Counted from the stretch's first letter, positions 11,479-22,955 are shown. The stretch is DNA of 64,000 nucleotides from Plotosus lineatus (GCA_024760905.1 CM045731.1:19365001-19429000), one strand, 5' to 3'. Made by a program: numbers and translations. The notes: generated from the letters alone by a model not told the origin.

Positions 11479-12257
11479 TATATCGTAACACAGCCATGGA
11501 ACGTTGTAGGGTATTCCACAACAGACCAAGGAAATGGCCTTACCAGAGACTAAAATGACCCGAACCGGTGTCATTAGGCATCACACTACAGGTGAGTTTC
11601 ATACAACACATCCACATCTGTACTCAAAATTTGCCCTACAATTCTTTTGTTGACCTGCTGTATTTTATATCTGCTGTGTGATGTATGTGACAGGGGCGTA
11701 ACTAACTAAAGAAGTTCCAAACATTAAAAATCCCAAATCAAGGCTCTGCAGTGGTCCGTGGGAAAGAACCAAGGGAATTGGGTACAATGGGACAATAATC
11801 AATAATTTGAGGCAGTGAAGTTGTTATACACACTCTCTGCATATTGCATCACATGGAGAAGCTACAAGAAATCTTTCGGCTAAAGCCAGCCTCATGAAAT
11901 CTTATTCAATATACCACAATGAATTATTCACAACAACCTGTGAGTGTTAAACTCAAACATCGCTGGCCGTGTTCTAATATAATGACCCAGCGGGATATTT
12001 GTCTGCAGGACAGCAGAAATATAGAACACCTTGCCTAACTTTTTCCACAACTGCCTTACAGGCCTTGAAGGGTGTAGACGTTGAACTGGTGAGATCAGAG
12101 TATCCATGAGAACCTGAGAATCAATTGTCATCTAAATAGACCAGCACTTATTTCTTCAAGGTACTGGATTAGCATATGAGTGTAAACAAATGTTTTAGAT
12201 CCAGGTAAATAGTCAAACATAAAGTCTTTTGAGAAAATAATGGTTTGTGGTATAATT
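11479..12257. other. no gene seen
   Basis: Unique-looking; open frame 11928-12131 has no family features. Confidence 0.5.
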
Positions 12258-12745
12258 CTGGGGTGGCATGGTGGGATAATGGGTAACACATCTGCCTCAC
12301 AGCAAGAACGTTCTGTATTCGAGTCCCGGGCTCAGCAAGGATTATTTGTGTGTGGAGTTTGCATGTTATCTGTGTGCTTGCGTGAGTTTAGCAAATAGGT
12401 GCTGGGTTAAAAATCCTGAGCTCTGTGAGGGCATTCCTGGGTGGAGTTTGCATGTTCTCCAGTGCTTGTGTGGGTTATCTCTGGGTATTTTCTTTCACAT
12501 CTTAGGGAAAAGGTGTTTGGTTTAATTCCCGAGCTCGGTGAGGGTGTTTCTGTGTAGAGTTTACATGCTTTCCCTTTGTTTGCATAGGTTTCCTGCAGGT
12601 ACACTTCAGTTTCTTCCACCAGTCAACAACAAGGTGCTTAGTTTGAGTCCTGGACTCGGTGAGGGTATTTCTGTGTGGAGTTTGCATGTTCTCCAGATGC
12701 TTGTGAGGGATTCCCCAGGTACTCAGATGCTAGATACATTTTCCT
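12258..12745 (+). mobile_element. SINE-A with internal tandem expansion
   Basis: A normal SINE-A head (GGGTGGCATGGTGGGATAAT, CCTCACAGCAAGAACGTTCT) is followed by about four copies of a 100-120-bp body unit. Each carries a GAGCTxxGTGAGGG box, a TGTGTGGAGTTTGCATG box and a GGTGTTxxGTTTxAxTCC box (units near 12330, 12415, 12530 and 12640). This is tandem growth inside a SINE, not four insertions. Confidence 0.75.
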
Positions 12746-12784
12746 CCTTCAACTCAATAGAAGCAAATCCTACTCAATAATCTG

Positions 12785-12879
12785 CCACACTTCTGATCCT
12801 ATCTACTAGGGCTGTCCATCTCAGCTGACGCTGAAGGTGGAGTACACCTTGAATGTTATGCCAGACCATTTTAGGGCCA

Positions 12880-12926
<47 letters not shown>

Positions 12927-13125
12927 GGAGCAGTCTGGAACAGCAAATTAACATCATGCGCATGTCTTTGGACGGTAAGAGGAGACCAGAGTACCCAGAG
13001 GAAACCTTCATATGCTCAAGGAGGACATATAAGCTCCAGACAGAAATGCAATGGCCAAGTCCTGGACTTGAACCCAGAACATTCTGGCTGTCAGGCCGGA
13101 CATACTAACCATTACGAAACCATGC
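12785..13125 (-). mobile_element. SINE-A copy with (CA)n expansion
   Basis: This inverted SINE-A has a (CA)n tract at 12880-12923 where the family normally has CACACACTCA. Its head ends near 13125 and is followed by (CAT)n. Confidence 0.75.
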
Positions 13126-13129
13126 CATC

Positions 13130-13400
13130 ATCATCATCATCATCTTCTTCCGCTTAGTCCAGGGTCGGGTTGCGAGGGCAGCAACCTTAGCAAAGAGGTC
13201 CAGACGTCCCTCTCCCGAGCCATTTCCTCCAACTCTCCCGGGGGGACACCGAGGCAGTCCCAGACAAGCCGAGAGACATAGTCCCTCCAGCGTGTTCTAG
13301 GTCGACCCCGGGGTCTCTTCCCGGTTGGACATGCCCGAAACACCACACCAGGGAGGCGTCCGGGGGGCATTCTGACCAGATGCCCGAGCCACCTCAACTG
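13130..13400 (-). mobile_element. second LINE family 3' end
   Basis: The minus strand encodes MRWLGHLVRMPPGRLPGVVF, then PTGKRPRGRPRTRWRDYVSR, then WDCLGVPPGELEEMARERDV and WTSLLRLLPSQPDPG, the C-terminus of a non-LTR retrotransposon polyprotein common in fish. It is uninterrupted over 85 codons and GC-rich (unlike its surroundings), which suggests a fairly recent insertion. It ends in a trinucleotide (CAT)n at 13127-13142. Confidence 0.8.
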
Positions 13401-14054
13401 GAAAAACCATGCCGATTTTTTAAAAAATTACAATTTAAAACGATAAGAATCTTATAATAATATAATATATACTGTAATAATAATAATTTGTTATTGTAAA
13501 TTAATTTTGTGCCGCAAGTTATTTATTTTCATAAATGGTTTTATTTTGTAATTCCTAAATACATTTAAAAGTAGGCATTTGGCTGATGTTTAACTAGGTA
13601 TAAATTTGATATATCATCTACATTTTAGTCTTTTTTTAAATTTTTTTTTAACACACCCCTACTGGGGAATTGAGTCATATTTACTGAGGACAGTATGATT
13701 TTCCTATTTCAAATGTTAAGCACCCGGAAAAAAAAAAAACAACCTGGAGCATTGAACAGTTGGTAATGCCACTAATTAACAAAACAACATCTGACTCATA
13801 AAAGGCAATAAAATATAACACCGTTCTCTTTCTTTTTTTATCGGATTGTGTTTTTTCTGCCACATATGCGACATGTCTTTGATGACATCCTTGAGAATAA
13901 GGGTATCGTACTTCTGAGTTCTAGGTACTCTGGACATCAGAACAGCGGCAGACAAGGGTGTGGAATTCTGTACAATGTCTGTAGTTCTTTAAAAGCCACA
14001 TCCTCTCTATAAAAAGCTTATTGATTATTTGAGGAAATATTTCAAAATGTGTCG
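13400..14054. other. no gene seen
   Basis: AT-rich with short T and A tracts. Confidence 0.5.
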
Positions 14055-14310
14055 TCATAGTTTGACAATGTACCCCATGCTTGAGTGGGTTTCCTCCAGG
14101 TTGTCCGGTTTCCTCCCACAGTCCGAAGACATGCACATTATTCTAACTGGCTGTTCCACTTTGCCCCTTGGTGGGAGTTTGAATGTGTTTGGTTGTGTGT
14201 GTTGTATGGTTTGGCCAGCTGTTCTGGGAGTACTCCACCTTTGTCCAGTGTGGGTTGATATAGTGTTTAGCCTCATTGTGACCCCTGTAGAATTAAATGG
14301 TTTGGCTGTT
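14055..14310 (+). mobile_element. SINE-A copy, partial
   Basis: The body reads TGAGTGGGTTTCCTCCAGG, then GGTTTCCTCCCACAGTCCGA, then GACATGCACATTATTCTAAC. Neither head nor tail is complete. Confidence 0.65.
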
Positions 14311-14374
14311 TGTTGATATGTATGTTCCTTGCACAAAATATAATAATATAAAATTAAATTAGAGAAAGATATTG

Positions 14375-14786
14375 CAGGGATCCCTCCTACTTCGCGCTTC
14401 AATTCATGCGGCTTCAGTGCATCATGTTTTTTTTTTTTAATATTCATAAAATATAGAAATTAAGGAAGAATAGGGGGGAAAGTTAAGAAAAATACCACAA
14501 AACAAGGCCAATAATGCAAAAAAAAAAAAATACTTACATTTTTATGTGAGGTGCGCATCTCCGTGTGTGTATTTATATATTTTATTTACATCATATGTAT
14601 TATTTTTGAATGTTTATTTGTTACTATAAGCATTTATAGCATTGAGTATGTATTTGTTTATATTATACACACATATACATGTACGTATATGTCAGTCGGG
14701 GGGGGGGGGTTGATCCTACTTCGTGGAATTCGGAGGTCGCTGGGGGATCTCGGTCCAAATTAACCGGGAAAAGTGAGGGATCCCTG
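14375..14786 (-). mobile_element. Tigger-type MITE (GATCCCTC family)
   Basis: Ends CAGGGATCCCTCCTACTTCG and, inverted, CAGGGATCCCTCACTTTTCC delimit this MITE, with a TA at the right side. It is internally AT-rich with a G-run at 14699-14709. Related copies are 26399-26944 and 62773-63276; a rearranged one is at 31740-32291. Confidence 0.8.
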
Positions 14787-14894
14787 TATATTCCTTATTG
14801 ACATTTTTTACACTTTACCTATTTGGTCACTTGCTTGAATTCAAGTCAAAAAAACTTTAGTCCAATCCCTAGTACCTCAACAACAAAAAATGCA

Positions 14895-15015
14895 TCCATC
14901 CATTTTCTAAGCTGCTTGATCCTAATAAAGTCATGGGGAGGTTGGCACCCATCTCAGCTGACTGTAGCCAAAGGCAGGGTAAACACTAAAAAGCTCGTCA
15001 TGCCATCGCAGGGTC

Positions 15016-15060
<45 letters not shown>

Positions 15061-15262
15061 CCATTTACACTCACACTTTGGAACAGCCAATTGGCCTACT
15101 GTGCATATTTTGGGTCTGGCTGGAGGGGGGGCAGAAATACCGGAAGGAGACCCACACAAGCACAGGAGGGGATGTAAACTCCATACAGAAACACCCGGGC
15201 CTGGGAATCAAACTGGGACCTTTCTGCTGTGATGCGAACCACAGCACCATCGTGCCGCCCCA
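14895..15262 (-). mobile_element. SINE-A copy with (CA)n
   Basis: This inverted SINE-A runs from TTTTCTAAGCTGCTTGATCC to CACAGCACCATCGTGCCGCC, with (CA)n at 15017-15056 expanded in the body. Confidence 0.8.
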
Positions 15263-15605
15263 ACTCAAAACGTAGCTATGGATTATATCCTCAAATAAAT
15301 TTCACGTGTATTCCATCAGAGGAAAGTTCAGGAAGGAAAAAGCTCAGCGTCATTATGGATGAACAGCAGAAGATTAGAAAACCCATTGACATCAGAGCAA
15401 TGATCTCCTGAAGTGCTGTATTACTGAGGCCTTAACGTAAACACATGATGACTTCACAGCTCTGGAGGAATATCGGTTCACTATGTGGGTATATTTGAGA
15501 TTAATTAATCAGACATTCATGTTACATGGGCTTCATCAACGGGTCCATTCCTGAGCGGAAAGTATGATCAAAGCCCTGACTGTGAAGTCTTTTTTTTTTT
15601 TTCAG

Positions 15606-15635
15606 CTGCCCTCAATATACTGACTTTTAAGCCAG
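15606..15635 (+). other. possible small exon (unassigned)
   Basis: A run of thirteen T then CAG forms a strong acceptor, and 30 bases later CCAG/GTAGGC is a fair donor. The phase-1 reading is ALNILTFKP. Exit phase matches entry of the candidate at 16657. There is no family match. Chance splice-like signals are common in introns, so this is weak. Confidence 0.18.
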
Positions 15636-15871
15636 GTAGGCAGACGACTTTCTAGATTTAGGCAGCCAAAGTACTGAATAATTTAACTATACCTCAAGCC
15701 GAGCCAGATATGTGAACTCTAATGTGAATGTAGAATGTGAATGTAATAAAAAATGCATGGCGGTAAATTATCTAAACTATTTCAACACTTCCCCAAAGCA
15801 AAACTGTCTGGCTTTAGCATATGTCAACGTGCTTGGTCTTTGATCACCTTATTTCCATGGTATATTATTTT

Positions 15872-16190
15872 AGGGCTGTGGAGTGGTGTTGTGATTAGCA
15901 TCTCCTACTAACAGCAAAAAAGTTCTGGGTTCAAGTCCTGGGTTTGGTGAAGGGTCCTCCCTGTGCTTTTGTTGGCTTCTCGGGGTACTCCGGTTTCATC
16001 CCACAGTCTAAAGACACACACATTAAGAAAAACTAGCTGTTTCAAATTGTCCCATAGTTGTGAATATTGAATGGCTGTATAATATCTGTTGCCCTGCAAT
16101 GGTCTGGGGAAGTGTTCAGGGTGTATCTGGCCTTTCCCAGCCTCCCCCTGACCCTAGTAGGATTAAGCAGTTCGGCAAATGAGTGAGTAT
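15872..16190 (+). mobile_element. SINE-A copy, full length
   Basis: The sequence runs from head (GGAGTGGTGTTGTGATTAGC, TTCTGGGTTCAAGTCCTGGG) to tail (CCTAGTAGGATTAAGCAGTT). Confidence 0.8.
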
Positions 16191-16219
16191 AGTATTTTAT
16201 TAAATGTGTTCCGCCCTGC

Positions 16220-16435
16220 GGAGGCCTGGCGAGTTGTCCAGAGTGTACTCTGCTCTGGACAGTCAGGGGTTAGGTGCCTTGCTTTAGGGCACCTCAGCCA
16301 TGAATGTAGACAAAGTGAAGGTGCAGCTCACCCTCCCACTACCACATTTTTTTCCCTACTGGTTCGGGAATCGAACCAACAACGTTTCAGTCCCAAAGCT
16401 GGTTCTCAAACTGTTAGACCATGGCTACCTACTTT
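16220..16435 (-). mobile_element. SINE-D copy
   Basis: On the minus strand a tRNA-like head (GTAGCCATGGTCTAACAGTT and GGTTCGATTCCCGAACCAGT) is followed by a body with GCCCTAAAGCAAGGCACCTA. A second copy is at 46335-46605. The left end contains SINE-A-like tail words (CTGGCGAGTTGTCCAG). Confidence 0.65.
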
Positions 16436-16656
16436 GATTGATAGATTGGGGAGACAGAGAGAAATGAAAATTTGCAAAAATTTGTGTTTGTCCCTTTGAA
16501 AAGAAAACCAGACTCTTAGATGCAACAAATCCCCAACACCGTCCACCCCATCTAAAATAAGGAGTATGTGATGAAAAGGCTTTTTGCACCATTCAAAAAT
16601 AATGCAAGGTTAAAAAAAAAAAAAAAACGAACCAGAAAGAAAAATTTCTCCCACAG

Positions 16657-16848
16657 GAACAGCCACTGAGCCATCCAGCCAGGACACAAGTGAAGAGGAC
16701 AAAAATGGCCTTGATCGCAATCTCACTCTCACCCACATTTCACCAAGAGAACATTATGATGCCAAAAAGAGTTCTCACACTACAGTACATCATATCTTTT
16801 TAGCGTCAGTCACTACAACAGCAACCACGCTATCTACAGTTTCCAGAT
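16657..16848 (+). other. candidate coding segment, S/T/E-rich (unassigned)
   Basis: After TTTCTCCCACAG the frame reads GTATEPSSQDTSEEDKNGLD, then RNLTLTHISPREHYDAKKSS, then HTTVHHIFLASVTTTATTLS, up to a possible donor AGAT/GTAAAT just before a TAG. A second open stretch in another frame (16877-17023) reads MMDEDNEAVKVPEDTTPVLS and more. The Thr/Ser/Glu bias and open frame in otherwise non-coding DNA are suggestive only. In many vertebrates IMPG1, a mucin-like protein gene, lies tail to tail with MYO6, which would fit strand and place, but no IMPG1 domain (SEA, EGF) was seen. Confidence 0.25.
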
Positions 16849-17323
16849 GTAAATAGCTCCAGATATTACCATATAACTGTGGAAAAAGATGATGGATGAA
16901 GATAATGAAGCTGTGAAAGTACCTGAGGACACTACTCCTGTGCTATCTAAAGTGAGGCGCACTCACTCAGGCAAATCATTTACTGAACCATTTCACACTA
17001 CTCCAGCTAACACTGAGAATATGTAGGGGGCACCTTAAACAGTTTGGCAGAGCAGATCGTTGCAGGGCAACACACACTCACGCGTAGTACGATGCTTGCA
17101 GAATGTGGTAGGAAACCCTTACAAGCATGTTGAAAAATGCAAATTCCACACAGAAACACTCTCACCAAGCTCAGGATTCAAACATAGGGTCATTTTACCA
17201 AGCGTTGAACGTGCTAACCACTATGTCACCGTGATTCTCTCGTTTACATGCAGGATACTGGACAACTAATGCACTGAAATAGCAAGTGTCCCCCCCACCA
17301 AGTTTAATCATAGCCAGTTCCCA

Positions 17324-17662
17324 GGGGCAGTGATGGTCTAGTGGATAGGGCGTAGGATCGCTGATCCTAAGGTTGGGGATTCGAGTCCCCACAAGGTTGT
17401 CACTGTCCCCCCCAGTGCAGCTAACTGGGTTATCAAATGCGGGCCATGTCTCTCACTGTCTATGGTGAGAGGCATGTAAAAGAACCATTGCTGACTTTCG
17501 TAAAGAGTAGCTGCAAAGCCGTCAGCGTGTTTATGTCCCTTGCTAAAAGGGTTGTGACAGGAAGGGCATCCGATGTAAAAACCTCTGCCAAATCAAATGT
17601 GCGAATCAGACGATTCGCTGTGGCGACTCCCAAGAAAGGGAAAAAGCCGAAAGGAGAAGAAG
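17324..17662 (+). mobile_element. SINE-B copy, full length with TSD
   Basis: The tRNA-like head is GGGGCAGTGATGGTCTAGTG with box B GGTTGGGGATTCGAGTCCCC. The body has GCAGCTAACTGGGTTATCAA and ACAGGAAGGGCATCCGATGT, and the tail is GATTCGCTGTGGCGACTCCC plus AGCCGAAAGGAGAAGAAG. It is flanked by AATCATAG(C/G)CAGTTCC(C/T)A at 17306-17323 and 17663-17680. It is the reference SINE-B copy here. The tail matches the end of the RTE-like LINE. Confidence 0.88.
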
Positions 17663-17680
17663 AATCATAGGCAGTTCCTA

Positions 17681-18489
17681 CCCATCACGAAGTCTAACAA
17701 ACGATTACTCGCAAATCAGTAGCAAAATTGTCACGGCACACAATATATGTATAACGCTTGTTCATGTAGAGTCAGAAAAAGCATCTTGAGGTGGATTTAA
17801 AAAAAAATTAAAAATCAGAAAAAATTCAATTCTCATCAGTCACTTTTCTATTGCACCGCTAATGTGACCTTATGGACTTGCTGTGATGATGAGCTTTGAC
17901 TTTCCATAAAATTATTTTCCAGGACTCAGATAGGGTACCAGATTGACCATGTCCGAATAAAATACCTTCGGTAATTTTGTCAGGAAATTGTTCACAAACA
18001 TGCAGGAAACGAAATTAACAAACAAATACCCCCTGATTATTACAATACCTCTGCTGGAGGTCCATAGCACCTCCCAGCAGAGGTAATTCATCCCTCTCAG
18101 TCTGAGTTTTGGCATTGCCAGAAATCATGACTAAACACTGAAAAAAAAAAAAAAAAAAAAAATCCTAAAAACAAAACAAACCCCCCCCCCCCCCCATTTT
18201 TTATTTATGACCTAATACAACAAACAGAAGTCAGAAACAAAGAGAGAGTTTATATTTTAGAGAATCACTCACCTGAATGACCTCATCAAAAAGTGAAAGC
18301 TGACTTGACAGGCTCATTAGAGCTCATTATTACCTTCTATAAAGGCTTTTCTTTTTTGTGATCTTTTTTATTTTGCTTGGCCAAATTCAATGCAGGATGA
18401 TACATAAGGATTAGATCAACCAAGGAAACAGCAGGTTTTCAGTAGATATATTTTAGTGCTATGGATAGTGCCCAAACTCTCCCTCCCTC
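17681..18489. other. partial MITE-like repeat and homopolymers
   Basis: 17690-17870 matches one end of the repeat at 41337-41900; A22 at 18141-18162 and C15 at 18181-18195. The rest is unassigned. Confidence 0.45.
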
Positions 18490-18546
18490 CATCCCCATCT
18501 CTCTCTCTCTCACAGTGTATATACTGTACGTATGTGTATGTATGTA

Positions 18547-18607
<61 letters not shown>
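18490..18607. repeat. compound (CT)/(TG)/(TA) microsatellite
   Basis: TC-rich, then (TATG)n/(TG)n, then about twenty TA units, directly abutting the 3' end of the minus-strand LINE. Confidence 0.95.
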
Positions 18608-18612
<5 letters not shown>

Positions 18613-18614
<2 letters not shown>

Positions 18615-20562
18615 TGTTCTTCTTTTCCTTTCAGCTGTTCCCTTCAGGGGTCGCCACAGCGAATCATCTGCCTCCATCTCACCCTATCCTCTGCATCTTC
18701 TTCTCTTACACCAACTGCCTTCATGTCCTTCCTCACCACATCCATAAATCTCCTCTTTGGTCTTCCTCTTGGCCTTCTGCCAGGTAGTTCCAACCTCAAC
18801 ATCCTACTACCATTATACTCACTATCTCTCCTCTGGACATGTCCAAATCATCTCAATCTAATCTCTATGACTTTGTCTCCAAAACCTCTTACATGTGCTG
18901 TCCCTCTGATGTACTCATGTCTGATCCTATCCATCCTCGTTACTCCCAAAGAGAACCTCAACATTTTCATCTCTGCTACCTCCAGCTCTGCCTCTTGTTT
19001 TTTCCCCAGGGCCACTGTTTCTAAACCATACAACATTGCTGCCTCAACACCGTCTTGTGTCATACCGACAGCACACCTCACCACTGTCTTAGATCTCTCA
19101 TACATGTCCTGCACCACTCTAACATACTTCTCTGCCACTCCAGACTTCCTCGTGCAATACCACAGTTCTTCTCTCGGCACCCTGTCATGTGCTTTCTCCA
19201 GATCCACAAAGGCAAAATGCAGCTTCCTCTGACCTTCTCTGTACTCCTCTACTAACATCCTCAAAGCAAACACTGCATCTGTGGTGCTCTTTCTTGGTAT
19301 AAACCCAAACTGTTGTTCACAAATGCTGACCTCTGCCCTTAGTCTAGCTTCCACTGTTCTTTCCCATAACTTGATCATTTGGCTCATCAACTTTATCCCT
19401 CTGTAGTTGCCGCAACTCTGCACGTCTCCCTTGTTCTTAAAAATGGGCACCAGCACACTTCTCCTCCATTTCTCCGGCATATGCTCACTCTCTAAGACCT
19501 TGTTGAATGTTCTTGTCAAAAAATCTACTGCTACCTCTCCTAGACACTTCCATACCTCCACCGGTATGTCATCAGGACCAACTGCCTTTCCACTTTTCAT
19601 CCTCCTCACTTCACCCTTACTAATCTTTGTTACTTCCTGGTCCTCAACAGTCACCTCTTATACTCTTTTTTTCTCTCTCATTTTCCTCATTCATGAGCTC
19701 TCCAAAGTAATCTTTCCATCTTCCCAGCACACTTCTGTCATCAGTCAATACATTTCCCTCTCTGTCCTTTATCACTCTAACTTGCTGCACATCCTTCCCA
19801 TCTCTATTTCTCTGCTGTGACAACCTGTATAAATCATTTTCTCCTTCCTCACTGTCCAACCTAGCATACAAGTCATCATACGCCCTGTTTGGCCTTTGAC
19901 ATCACTACCTATGGCTTACGCTGCGTCTCCCTGTACTCCTGTTTACGCTCTTCGGTCCTCTCACTGACCCATTTCTTCTTAGCTAACCTCTTCCTTTGTA
20001 CACACTCCTGCACTTCCTCATTTCACCACCAAGTCTCCTTATCTACTGTCCTTCCAGAGGACACACCAAGTACTCTCCTACCTGTCTCCCTGATCACATT
20101 AGCTGTAGTTGTCCAGTTATGTGGATGCACTTCCTGACCACCCAAAGCCTGTTTCAACTCCTCCTTGAAGACAACGTAACACTTTTCCTTTTTAAGCTTC
20201 CACCACTTCGTCTTCTGCTCTGCCTTTGCCTTCACCTTCCTCACCATCAGCATCATCCTGCACACCACCATCCTATGCTGTTTGGCAACACTCTCACCCA
20301 CTACTATTTTGTAGTCACTGACTTCCTTCAAATTACATTGCCTACATCGCAATGTAGTCTACCTGTGTGCTCCTACCTCCGCTTTTATAAGTCACCCTAT
20401 GCTCCTGTCTCTTTTGGAAGAAAGTATTCACCACAGCCAATTACATCCTTTTTGCAAAATCTATCAACATCTGTCCCTCTATGTTCCTGTCCTGGATGCC
20501 AAACCTGCCCATCACTTCCTTGTCCCCTCTATTGCCTGCACCAACATGTCCATTATATATAA
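18613..20562 (-). pseudogene. RTE-like LINE, internally deleted
   Basis: This is the longest LINE copy. Reading on the minus strand: endonuclease-to-RT linker around 20352-20023 (HRMVVCRMMLMVRKVKAKAE, WKLKKEKCYVVFKEELKQA); then LYRLSQQRNRDGKDVQQVRV and DDRSVLGRWKDYFGELMNEE at 19871-19650; then the RT fingers, EVRRMKSGKAVGPDDIPVEV, NKGDVQSCGNYRGIKLMS and ICEQQFGFIPRKSTTDAVFA; then FVDLEKAHDRVPREELW. After RCAVGMTQDG the sequence jumps straight to AMLYGLETVALGKKQEAELE, so the palm segment with the FADD box is missing. It ends with the shared CGACCCCTGAAGGGAACAGC tail. It is dead by deletion and frameshifts. Confidence 0.88.
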
Positions 20563-21049
20563 TTGTTTGTTAAGCATAAGATATTTAAACCTACTTTTAA
20601 GGGGACGACCAGTTCGAGAATTAAACTTAAAGGATGTTGAACAATGGAAATTACCTTCTACTGAAAAAGGTTTCAAATTTATGACTTAAGAGAGCCATGC
20701 TTAATTTCAACTCAAGAACACTTTTGAAGAAATAAGTTGGTTCTCTGTGGTCCACAGGCAGTAAATCCTTTATTAGGTTCACTGTCTTCTTGTTTGTGCT
20801 TTACTCATTTAATCTGAAATAGGTCATTTTAATTTGAAATTAGTCACGTGTATCATGCAAGAATCACATGGCTCATAAATACAATTCTATATTGATCCAT
20901 GAAAAACAACAAGCTCTTTAATGTTACCATAATAAATGCAGCTTATCCTTATGATGTTTAAAAAAAAAACAAAAAAACATTGCAGTTTTAAATGATGAAT
21001 AGAGATTCAAGATTTTTCATGAGAAAAATATTTTATGAGACTCAACCTT

Positions 21050-22170
21050 GAGCTACTGGACTCAAGGAATGGGTCCTTTACAAGGTCATTGTCCAGTGCA
21101 GCCAACAAGCCCTTGAGGAAAGAGCAAGCCAGCCTCTGGCGCTGCAGGATTTGTATTGACCTGGTCTTCGTCATACAAAACATTATTAAGCAATGCTAGA
21201 ATGGAAAAGGGGTAATGACAGCTTTAAACTCTCTGTAAATTCTATACAGTATGGAAAAGCATCAACAATGTTCAATTAGAAAATCTCTGTCAGATCCTGA
21301 GATTTTAGAAAATATTTCCCAAAATAGTGAATCTCAGTTACCAAGTGAATTCAACTGTCAGGAAAGGGTTTATGATGTCTACAGTCTGGTTTTTAACCTT
21401 GTGATCATGTTGATGAGAATAAAAGACAAAGAGAGGCCTTTGTTTGACCATCTTCTCCACTCCTGGGGATATGGTCCTTTCTGAGAACACAAGCACATCC
21501 TAGGCAAAAAATATGTGCCAAAGGGGAACAACTTTGTCTGCAAATTGACCAGAAAGACAGTGAATTTATGATGCTAAATATATACACCCTAACTTGTGCA
21601 AGCATAAATTTTCCAAGAATAGTCCAATTTACATACCTGGGCAGCATTGTTTGGCAAGACAGCATTGAAAGATGTCATCAAAAGCAAACCATGCAAAGCT
21701 GATGAACAACATATGGTTATTGTCCAGGTACAGCCTTGACACCAAGCTCAAGCTTTACAGAAATCTACATCTGTCAACCTGTAAGCATGTTTAGGTCAGA
21801 GTGCTGGCATATGACCAGATGTGATGCTGTCAACCCGTTATCATGTCACACCACTTTCCTCAAAGAGATCAGATGCGAGTTCTGGCCCCAAAGGATCTCC
21901 AGCAATTATCTTGTTTTTGAAGACACTCAGCACAAGGAGAAGGTGTAGCTAGACATATCTTGCAGATGAACTCTGACTCCAATACCAGAGTGGCCTTCTG
22001 TTGAATACAAGAGGGCAGGAAAGGGTACAGACAACCAAAGCAAATGTGGTGGGAGACAGTGAAGAATCAAATGAAGGTATGAACCCCATACCTGGTCTTT
22101 CCTTGAAATAATGGAAAAAGACCAACAATGGAGAGACCTTGTCACTTCCTTAAACATCAATGCATGTGTA
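21050..22170 (+). pseudogene. non-LTR retrotransposon pol C-terminal remnant
   Basis: Broken frames give FTYLGSIVWQDSIERCHQKQ, MFRSECWHMTRCDA, EFWPQRIS, and WKKTNNGETLSLP-like end words (in another frame EIMEKDQQWRDLVTSLNINA). These are post-RT C-terminal words of a LINE unrelated to the RTE-like family above. It is heavily decayed. Confidence 0.6.
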
Positions 22171-22202
22171 GGTTAATAAGTAGGTAGACTGTACAAGGTA
22201 CA

Positions 22203-22203
<1 letters not shown>

Positions 22204-22251
<48 letters not shown>

Positions 22252-22275
22252 TATGGTCTCAGCCAATAGAGAGGA

Positions 22276-22300
<25 letters not shown>
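22204..22300. repeat. (TA)n and (GT)n microsatellites
   Basis: (TA)n occupies 22204-22243 and (GT)n 22277-22299, with a short unique spacer. Confidence 0.95.
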
Positions 22301-22307
<7 letters not shown>

Positions 22308-22559
22308 TGTTTCCTAGATAATGATGTATGAGTTTAATACCCTTTAAGAAATAAATTAATTATTCAAACTTTGTAATATACAACAGCATACCACCAGAGC
22401 TGTACCCTCTAAGCTCCTTGTACCTTTTAGAATTTGAGAACATTATATGCACCTTTTCTACCTTAAAGTTCAATAATTAGTCCTCAAGGGTACCTGTGCA
22501 CTGGATCATTTGGGAACAGAACTGTTATCCTTTTCTTCACCAATTCTGATACTGTATGC

Positions 22560-22900
22560 ATGTATGTATGTATGTATGTATGCATGCACTGTTGATCCGC
22601 CTTTAGCGTTGATTACAGTATGCAACTGACATAGCATTGCTCAAGTTGATCGGGTCGAGGCTCCTCAACATTAAGGGAAAGTAAAATAAAGTCAGTTGAC
22701 GACCTACATGTACCGAATGAGCAGGTTATCCTCTTAATCGGGCTTTTCTTCCCTGGTGGCATGAATATGAAATTAGGGTTCACATGGTTGAAAGAGTGGT
22801 TGAGGAAGCACCATGTATTGACACCACAGAGTCCTGATCTTAAACCTGTTTAAATCTTTGCATGAGCTGGAGAAGACTTTATGATGTGGTTATTTGCATG
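22560..22900 (+). pseudogene. DDE transposon remnant (Tc1/mariner-like)
   Basis: The 3' part reads QSPDLKPV followed by LHELEKTL-like sequence, the SPDLNPIE block near the third catalytic residue. Preceding words (CCTGGTGGCATGAATATGA, GTTGAAAGAGTGGTTGAGG) recur inverted at 39790-40140, and the end words at 25480-25555. Confidence 0.5.
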
Positions 22901-22955
22901 TCATCAATTCAAGATTTCACTGAAAAATGAACGTAACCCTGAGTGGAAATAAATA

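Noticed and set aside
18456..19232. 258-residue plus-strand open frame
   Set aside because: It is the shadow of the LINE reverse transcriptase on the other strand fused to (TA)n; the minus-strand frame has the domain motifs.
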